Below, in pieces: positions 7,069 to 12,775 of a DNA stretch of 12,775 nucleotides (positions are counted from its first letter, which is position 1; every line of letters begins with the position of its first letter). The DNA lies in assembly GCA_002254825.2 (NCBI GenBank), contig NJEL02000025.1:1-12775 (forward strand), read 5' to 3'. The translations under genes and the position numbers were made by a program. This stretch comes from Methanosarcinales archaeon ex4572_44. GTDB lineage: Archaea; Halobacteriota; Methanosarcinia; Methanosarcinales; EX4572-44. The notes under the pieces are model-generated. The model was given only the letters and a program-made list of their open reading frames with translations, had not been told where the DNA came from and made no database searches.

Positions 7069-8631
7069 ATGAGGATGCTGCGTCTATGTCTCGGACTTCT
7101 CTTCCTCGGAATCATCGCAACCAGTTCAGTTTCATCAACCCATGCCACCAATACCAGCAACTTGTCCACACCATTTTTTATCTTCGGATACGTCTGTGAT
7201 GAACACTCCAAGGATATCATCGTCAACGTAACCAATCTGAACACGAGCGCGAACTGGCAGGCTGAGACCAAAAGCGGTTACAATTATTATGAACTCATCC
7301 TTGATCCTGCAAAGATAAGTGCTGAGAGTGTGCTCCAGTTCAACGCTACCGATGGCACGACATACAGCACCACAAACCACACAGTGGATCAGACCAATCT
7401 TGATCACGGCGGAATATTTGATCTCAATCTCACACTTGTATCAACATCACCAGTGATCACCGAGTACACTCCAAATTCCCCGGTCTATGACATCGAAAAT
7501 GGAGCAAGAACCTTCAGAATCACAATCGATCAGATGGTGAATGTCACATGGCTGATCGACGGAACAGAGGTATTCAACGAGGGTCATGTGAGCAAGTCAT
7601 CCTACACGCACACAAATGCAACTATCGGAGTCTGGAACGTCACAACCATCGCAGAGAGCGAAAACGGAACTGCAATGCAGATCTGGATGTGGCATGTGAA
7701 CCCACCAACTTCGAGACCGCCAGCACTGTTTGTAATCTATGGAGAGGTTTTCTACGAAGATCATATACCTACCGATGCACCTTGTGTGGTTGTGACCAAC
7801 CTCAATACCAGCCAAGAATTTATTGCTGAAAACCACAGCGGAGAAAACTTCTACCAGATCATAGCCGATCACTCGAAGATACACACTGGCGATATATTGT
7901 TCATCAATGCAGAGAAGGATGGAACACTGGTTGGAAGTGTGAATCACACGATCACTCTGAATGAGAGTCACGTGGGTGCTCTCGTGGTGGATATCAACCG
8001 CGGGCGGGCTGATCTTCAAATAACAGAGATATTCCTGTCACGATGCATATTCGATGGCAGAAATAACACGATCAATGCCACCATCGTGAACAATGGCACT
8101 GCTTCTGCTGAAGGGTTCAATGCGAGCCTTGCTGTGAATGACACTGTTATCGACAGAGCATATATCAAGTCACTTGATGTCGAGTGCACCGAGAATGTTA
8201 CCTTCAACTGGACGCCTGAAGAGGCTGGAAACTATACACTGACCGTAACAGCAGATTCTGATGGTGAGATCGATGAGTCGGATGAGGGAAACAACAACAA
8301 AAACATCACAGTCACTGCAGGCGTGCCTGATTTGACCGTGACAGGTATAAGCATCAAAGGCTGCCCACTTGATCCAGAATATCCAGATGATACCGAGCCA
8401 GTCTTTGAATATCCAAACAATATAACGGCTACGGTTGCAAACATAGGAAATCTTGGCGCTGATGGCTGCAAATTTGAGTTCTGTAGCCAACTGAATATCT
8501 CAAGTGTACCTATAATCAGATTTTTTGATGGATATGGAAATTCACTGGAGCAACTGGGTAGGTGGCGATACCTTGAGGGTACACGCTCACATCGCTTCCA
8601 CAACAGGTTACGTGAGTTTTGTTATAGATAA
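7069..8631 (+). CDS. Giant CARDB surface protein, N-terminal fragment (first frame)
   Basis: 520 residues in this frame; about the last 25 are out of frame relative to the family. A signal peptide (about 1-26) is followed by a module at about 35-123. Next comes an Ig/PKD-like domain at about 135-210 (TFRITIDQMVNVTWLIDGTE) of a kind common in methanogen surface proteins. A second copy of the first module lies at 219-309, a complete CARDB module at about 314-415 ending in the DE/DES-EGNNN motif, and the start of another CARDB at 420. The start ATG has GGTGA 6 nt upstream and lies 32 nt after the previous stop, so it continues the operon. Homology passes into the next frame between about 8521 and 8552. 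The product is a secreted, glycosylated adhesion or surface-layer protein; partners are unknown. Confidence 0.8.
   Translation: MRMLRLCLGLLFLGIIATSSVSSTHATNTSNLSTPFFIFGYVCDEHSKDIIVNVTNLNTSANWQAETKSGYNYYELILDPAKISAESVLQFNATDGTTYSTTNHTVDQTNLDHGGIFDLNLTLVSTSPVITEYTPNSPVYDIENGARTFRITIDQMVNVTWLIDGTEVFNEGHVSKSSYTHTNATIGVWNVTTIAESENGTAMQIWMWHVNPPTSRPPALFVIYGEVFYEDHIPTDAPCVVVTNLNTSQEFIAENHSGENFYQIIADHSKIHTGDILFINAEKDGTLVGSVNHTITLNESHVGALVVDINRGRADLQITEIFLSRCIFDGRNNTINATIVNNGTASAEGFNASLAVNDTVIDRAYIKSLDVECTENVTFNWTPEEAGNYTLTVTADSDGEIDESDEGNNNKNITVTAGVPDLTVTGISIKGCPLDPEYPDDTEPVFEYPNNITATVANIGNLGADGCKFEFCSQLNISSVPIIRFFDGYGNSLEQLGRWRYLEGTRSHRFHNRLREFCYR
7171..7995 (+). repeat. Duplicated ~90-residue surface module flanking an Ig-like domain
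   Basis: Copy 1 (7171-7437) and copy 2 (7723-7995) share the order FxIxGxV, then VTNLNTS, then E-x-x-SG-x-N-x-Y, LFINA/LQFNA, and NHT near the end. They are divergent at the DNA level, so the duplication is old. The stretch between them encodes the Ig/PKD-like domain. Confidence 0.6.
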
Positions 8632-11600
8632 GTACGAATATGTGTTTGCAGATGCAAGCGTATCGATAGCTGCTAACAAATCCGTGAATATTACCAGAGT
8701 ATGGCACGCCGACCCCCCGAGATTCACGAATGAAACAGGGACCAGATATGTGATGATACCCTGTTACACACTCTCGGTGATTGCAGACCCTGATGACATG
8801 CTCTGCGAACTCGATAAATCAAACAACACGTACAGAAGAGAAGCGAGACTATACTATCCCTACGACTTCACAATCACGAACATAACATTTTCACCAGAGC
8901 ATCCAAGAGAGGGCGAGCCTGTGACCATTGATGCAGCCATAAGAAATAATGGTTTCAGAAGCATAGATGCCAGGGTTGCCTTCTTAAACCACCTGAGAGA
9001 GGAGCACAGCGTAACAGTCGTGGTCGATCCAGAGAACGAGATAGAGGAGCAAGATGAGGAGAATAACAACCTCTCCAGACTGATGAATATAACACTCCCA
9101 AACCTCACGATCACAGAGATAACAACCGATCCCGAAGAGCCAATCATCGGCGATGCAGTCACCGTGGCAGCAACCCTGGAGAACAATGAGGATAAGATCG
9201 CAAATACCACGGTGTGGTTCTGCGAGGAGAACAACAGTATAATCCTCGAAGGCGGTATCAGCAGGCCAGAATCTTCGATAATTGAATTCGGTGAATGCAT
9301 AACACACCAGGGTGCGCTCATGATGAGGGCGTACTGCACGATACAGGGAGGGGTTGATGCCACTGGTGGCACTGTTAATATCTATCTCAACGATCGCCAG
9401 GTGTTAACGTGCACAGGTGGGCATTACGAGTGGTCCGGGTGGACATTGTGGACTTCTGGAAGTACCGAAATGGTAAATATAAGAATAGAAGAGGATAACG
9501 TCCCGTACAACGACTTTCATGTTGACTACAGCATAGATAAGTACCAGACCGTATTTGGAAACACGAGCATAACCATACCTGCAGGTGAATCTGTGAACCA
9601 GTCGATGAACTGGACAGTGACTCAGAAAAATCCAAGATTGATCGTTACTACGAGCAATGCCACAAACTCAACAGGTGTATCTGTGAGCGGGACCGATATT
9701 GCAGTTCAAGACCTCTCGATCAGCGATGATGTTCTATGGGATGGGGATGTAGCGAATATCACTGCTGTGATCGCCAATTTCGGTCGAATGAATGCAAGCA
9801 ATATCACGGTCGCATTCTATGATGTGCTCCTCGATGCTAGCAATCAGACGGTGCTCATCACCGAAAGAGATATCGTATCCCTCGATGCTGGTGAGTCGAG
9901 AGATATCACAGTGCCATGGATCGCATCCCTGAAGGTTGGAAGGGATATCTCATACAATCACACCATACAGGTCAAAGCAATGCCAGAGGATAGTTACATT
10001 GAGGATAATCCAGAAAATAATACAAGAGATTCAGATAGGATCACGGTAAAGCGTTCCCGCGATTTTTCACCCATGAACATCTCTTTTTTCATGAATAATG
10101 AAACGCTCGACCCAGTGAATCTAAGCATTGGCGGACTTTTGAGCATAAACGCTGCACTGAACGTCACGAATCTTGCTAGCCACAATGGAAGCGTCAATGT
10201 AAGCTGTTATCTGGACAACACAACACTTATCAGCACGACGAGAGTCCCATTCCCTGCTGGCAATGAAACCGTAGATGCAGAATTTGAGTGGAATGTACGT
10301 GCTCATGGAAATCACACCATCACCGTCATTGCAGATCCGGAGAATAATATATCTGAATTCAATGAATCAAATAATGCGTTAAATCAGGATATTTACATAA
10401 GAGCATCTGATATTACCGTAACAGATTTGACATTTGATCCAGCACGTCCGGAAGAGGTGGAGCCGGTGAATATCACGGCAACCGTGAGCAATCTGGGTAA
10501 TAAGGATGCGAGTGATGTGACTGTTAGATTCATAGATGAATCCTTTACTGATGGAGAGATTCATACAGTTGCGTGTATACTTGACTCTCTACATCCAGTC
10601 CCTGCTCAATATGACAACACCTGGGTGATTGGTCACCGAGGCGCGCATAAGATACGGGTGCATTTCACAGAGATATCTCTACAGGAAAATACCGATCTTT
10701 ATATAAACGGGGACAGGACAGCGCATGGGTGTAGTATCACCAACTTGACAACCGATTGGATAGATGGGGATAGAATAGAGATACGATTGAAGGAAAAAGG
10801 TAATTCTGAAGGAGGATGGGGATTTGAGATAGATAGATACGAGTACATGGGACGCATGGAGGATGTGCAAGTAGCATTGGGTGCAGGCGATGAAAAAACC
10901 CTTGCCGTGAGTTGGAATGCAACTCCAGCAGGAGAGCATCAGATAACTGCAGTAATCGATCTGGAAGATCTCATCATGGAATCTGATGAATCGAACAATG
11001 AGTTAAGTAGAAGATTGATCGTTCGGGGCGCTGATCTCACAATCTCTGATATGTGTGTGAAAGTTAACGGCACCGACGTAAACACCACGAACACCGTGAT
11101 AACCTCAGGCGAAATCGTGAATATCAGCGCAACTATCACAAATATCGGAATAAAACCTGTAGGAGGCTTCAATGCGAGTTTCTATCTTGACGATATCAGT
11201 ATCGTGAATCGAACCAATCTATCTTTGAATATCGGCGAGTCTGTGAATGTCTCTCTGGCATGGAATGCCGTTATCGGGAATTATACCATTGCTTTTGTGG
11301 TAGATCCTGAAAAACGTATAGATGAAACCAATGAATCGAACAACATGGAAGTACGAGGTGTATGGGTAGAGGGTGCCGATCTACTCATCACAAATATCTC
11401 ATGTGCCGTGTTACCTCCAGATGGTGCAAGGATCAATGATACTGGCAGCGGGTTGTATGATACCGATATCGTATTGATCAATGCCACGATTGCCAACCGC
11501 GGGATCCTCTCAGCGGATAACTTCTCTGCACATATCTTCTATGAGACCGAGGGGATTGGAGTTTTTGACAAATTGAAGGACGAGGGTGGGGCTGGTGGCG

Positions 11601-12004
11601 GGATATGGATCAACAAATCGCTTGATGGTGCAGGGTGTGTGTACATTAATATCCAGGATAGTATAAATATCAAAGATAATATAAAAATGTATGATCGGAA
11701 TGGCAGCATCGTAGCATCTCCTGACGGTGATGGCTGGTACTCTGTGGAGGGTGACGAAGCAAGCGTCCACTTCCAGAGTAAACACGGGGTTGGAATCAGC
11801 ATGAGCTTTCATGCTGGCGAGGTTCACCGATATGATCAACTAAATATCACAGCCAATCAATCAAACAACCTCACAGTAGAGCGGCAGGTATTTACAGGCG
11901 AGCATGCGATCAGGGTGTTTCTCGACCCTGAAAACAATATATCTGAGAACAGCAAGGACAAGATCTCCTATCGATGTCAACAACACAATCATGAACGGAG
12001 ATAA
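8525..12004 (+). CDS. Giant CARDB surface protein, middle fragment (second frame)
   Basis: 1,159 codons continuing the previous gene in the +1 frame; it has no signal peptide and its TTG/ATG start is probably not used. It holds seven more or less complete CARDB modules beginning near residues 114, 193, 391, 513, 629, 837 and 952. They follow the pattern D-L-T-I-x-x-I, then N-I-T-A-T-V-x-N-x-G, and close with VVDPENxIxExNESNN. CUB-like domains, recognised by VHF, then D-G-D and I-D-R/K-Y-E/Q-Y, are nested in the modules starting at 193, 629 and 952. The module at 114 is shortened by about 25 residues. The frame leaves homology near 11970 and ends in about ten unrelated residues. Very many Asn-X-Ser/Thr sites are present. 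No membrane anchor occurs in this part. Confidence 0.78.
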   Translation: MMDMEIHWSNWVGGDTLRVHAHIASTTGYVSFVIDKYEYVFADASVSIAANKSVNITRVWHADPPRFTNETGTRYVMIPCYTLSVIADPDDMLCELDKSNNTYRREARLYYPYDFTITNITFSPEHPREGEPVTIDAAIRNNGFRSIDARVAFLNHLREEHSVTVVVDPENEIEEQDEENNNLSRLMNITLPNLTITEITTDPEEPIIGDAVTVAATLENNEDKIANTTVWFCEENNSIILEGGISRPESSIIEFGECITHQGALMMRAYCTIQGGVDATGGTVNIYLNDRQVLTCTGGHYEWSGWTLWTSGSTEMVNIRIEEDNVPYNDFHVDYSIDKYQTVFGNTSITIPAGESVNQSMNWTVTQKNPRLIVTTSNATNSTGVSVSGTDIAVQDLSISDDVLWDGDVANITAVIANFGRMNASNITVAFYDVLLDASNQTVLITERDIVSLDAGESRDITVPWIASLKVGRDISYNHTIQVKAMPEDSYIEDNPENNTRDSDRITVKRSRDFSPMNISFFMNNETLDPVNLSIGGLLSINAALNVTNLASHNGSVNVSCYLDNTTLISTTRVPFPAGNETVDAEFEWNVRAHGNHTITVIADPENNISEFNESNNALNQDIYIRASDITVTDLTFDPARPEEVEPVNITATVSNLGNKDASDVTVRFIDESFTDGEIHTVACILDSLHPVPAQYDNTWVIGHRGAHKIRVHFTEISLQENTDLYINGDRTAHGCSITNLTTDWIDGDRIEIRLKEKGNSEGGWGFEIDRYEYMGRMEDVQVALGAGDEKTLAVSWNATPAGEHQITAVIDLEDLIMESDESNNELSRRLIVRGADLTISDMCVKVNGTDVNTTNTVITSGEIVNISATITNIGIKPVGGFNASFYLDDISIVNRTNLSLNIGESVNVSLAWNAVIGNYTIAFVVDPEKRIDETNESNNMEVRGVWVEGADLLITNISCAVLPPDGARINDTGSGLYDTDIVLINATIANRGILSADNFSAHIFYETEGIGVFDKLKDEGGAGGGIWINKSLDGAGCVYINIQDSINIKDNIKMYDRNGSIVASPDGDGWYSVEGDEASVHFQSKHGVGISMSFHAGEVHRYDQLNITANQSNNLTVERQVFTGEHAIRVFLDPENNISENSKDKISYRCQQHNHERR

Positions 12005-12775
12005 AGTGCTCGTAAACGCCACTCTCAGAATGGATATCAATGAAAGCGATCCATATCACGAGTACAGAACGGGTGTGGTTGATGTTTCGAGTATAAACGA
12101 GCATGAATGGGTTGATTTCACACCACCATCTGTGCTCACGCCCTATGGATATGCCAAGATGATAACATACCCGGGAGCTGATGCGATACGGGTGCACTTT
12201 GATGAGTTAACTCTTCCATGGGCTGGGTGTGTTGAGATAAGGGATAGTAGCGGGGCAGTGGAGTGGAGTCGCTCATGGAACAGCAAGGATGAGTTCGACC
12301 ATAACTCATCGTGGGTTGATGGGGATACGATCTATGTCTATAAAGTTGAGAAGCCGACCCAGAGCACGCCTGTCTGGGGGCGCATCACCTTTTCCATTGA
12401 CCGATACCAATACAGGAAATTGAATCACACGAATGTATCGCTCAGTGCAGGTGAGACCCGAAACATCACCACTGAATGGGATGTAAGTGCAGGAAACAAC
12501 AGCATGCAAGTAGTCACCGACGCAGAAGAGGTAGTAAGTGAGATCAACGAATCCAACAATGAGTTATCCAGAGCACTTCAGGTTGAAGCTTGTGAAGCTC
12601 CTACTGTTCTGAACATCACCTTCACCCCACAAAAGCCGGCAGCTGGAAGCGATGTGCTGATAAATGCCACAATCACAAATTTTGGAAATCGGACAGCCAA
12701 TTTCACAGTTGATCTATGGGCTGAGAAGATCGAGCATCACCCGTTCGAATCACCGCATGGCGATGAGTTCCCTGT
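11973..12775 (+). CDS. Giant CARDB surface protein, third-frame continuation (runs off right edge)
   Basis: An open frame of 267 codons to the window end with no stop. It begins with DVNNTIMNGDKVLVNATL, which matches the second strand pair of the preceding CARDB modules. It then carries a nested CUB-like domain (about 12144-12413, with IRVHFDELTL, SSWVDGDTIYVY and FSIDRYQY) and a CARDB ending with SEINESNNELS (to about 12571). A further CARDB starts near 12600 (NITFTPQKPAAGSDVLINATI). ATG 11991 or ATG 11904 could act as a start if it were a separate gene, but there is no signal peptide. It is best read as the same protein continued after a second +1 frame change. The C-terminal anchor, if any, lies outside the window. 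Confidence 0.75.

Larger units (their letters stand above)
8008..12775 (+). repeat. Tandem CARDB array with nested CUB-like inserts
   Basis: At least ten CARDB-type modules of about 80-115 residues follow each other without long linkers. CUB-like inserts lie at about 8476-8641 (broken by a frame change), 9302-9547, 10628-10849, 11576-11815 and 12144-12413. Each sits between the N-T-x-V-x-F strand and the GE-S/GD-E strand of its host module. Copies are divergent protein repeats, not identical DNA repeats. Confidence 0.65.

Noticed and set aside
7597..8019. Minus-strand 140-codon frame inside the surface gene
   Set aside because: Shadow of a repeat-rich coding strand; no start signal and no recognisable domain.
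1..12775. tRNA, rRNA, CRISPR array, insertion sequence or integrase
   Set aside because: Looked for and not seen; no short regular direct repeats with spacers, no transposase or recombinase motifs, no tRNA-like folds noticed by eye.

Overview
The window reads as euryarchaeal DNA, most likely from the methanogen / ANME / Syntropharchaeum-like part of Methanomicrobia. The reasons are archaeal TATA-type promoters with a near-leaderless start, GGTGAT/GGAGG ribosome binding sites, a CobN + FecCD gene group, a MotA/TolQ/ExbB-like gene followed by a DUF2149-type gene, and very large surface proteins rich in Asn-X-Ser/Thr and built from CARDB-type repeats. The genus cannot be fixed from the sequence alone.

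Left half, minus strand (3656 down to 1): a tightly overlapping operon in the order substrate-binding protein, FecCD/BtuC-type permease, ABC ATPase, then the N-terminal 229 codons of a CobN-family chelatase that runs off the left edge. All three junctions overlap (TAATG, GTGA, ATGA). The set looks like import of a metal chelate or corrinoid-type ligand coupled to a CobN-type chelatase.

Centre (3657-3843): a divergent promoter region with a TATA box on each strand, a 13-bp inverted repeat, and a 26-codon very basic small ORF whose stop overlaps the next start.

Right half, plus strand (3844 to the right edge): a MotA/TolQ/ExbB proton-channel-like protein with an unusual C-terminal half, then a small DUF2149-type protein that resembles ExbD in its membrane segment. 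These are followed by a secreted, C-terminally anchored surface protein, and then a giant secreted CARDB repeat protein. The giant gene is read in three successive frames (7069-8631, 8525-12004, 11973 onward), so it carries two +1 frame changes. Each lies near a seam between repeat modules that looks contracted. At least four CARDB modules contain a CUB-like domain nested inside the sandwich.

Working idea (inference): the plus-strand genes encode an ExbB/ExbD-like energised inner-membrane motor that acts on anchored and secreted surface proteins at the S-layer, in an organism without an outer membrane. It is encoded back to back with a metal-chelate uptake and chelatase operon and may share its regulation.
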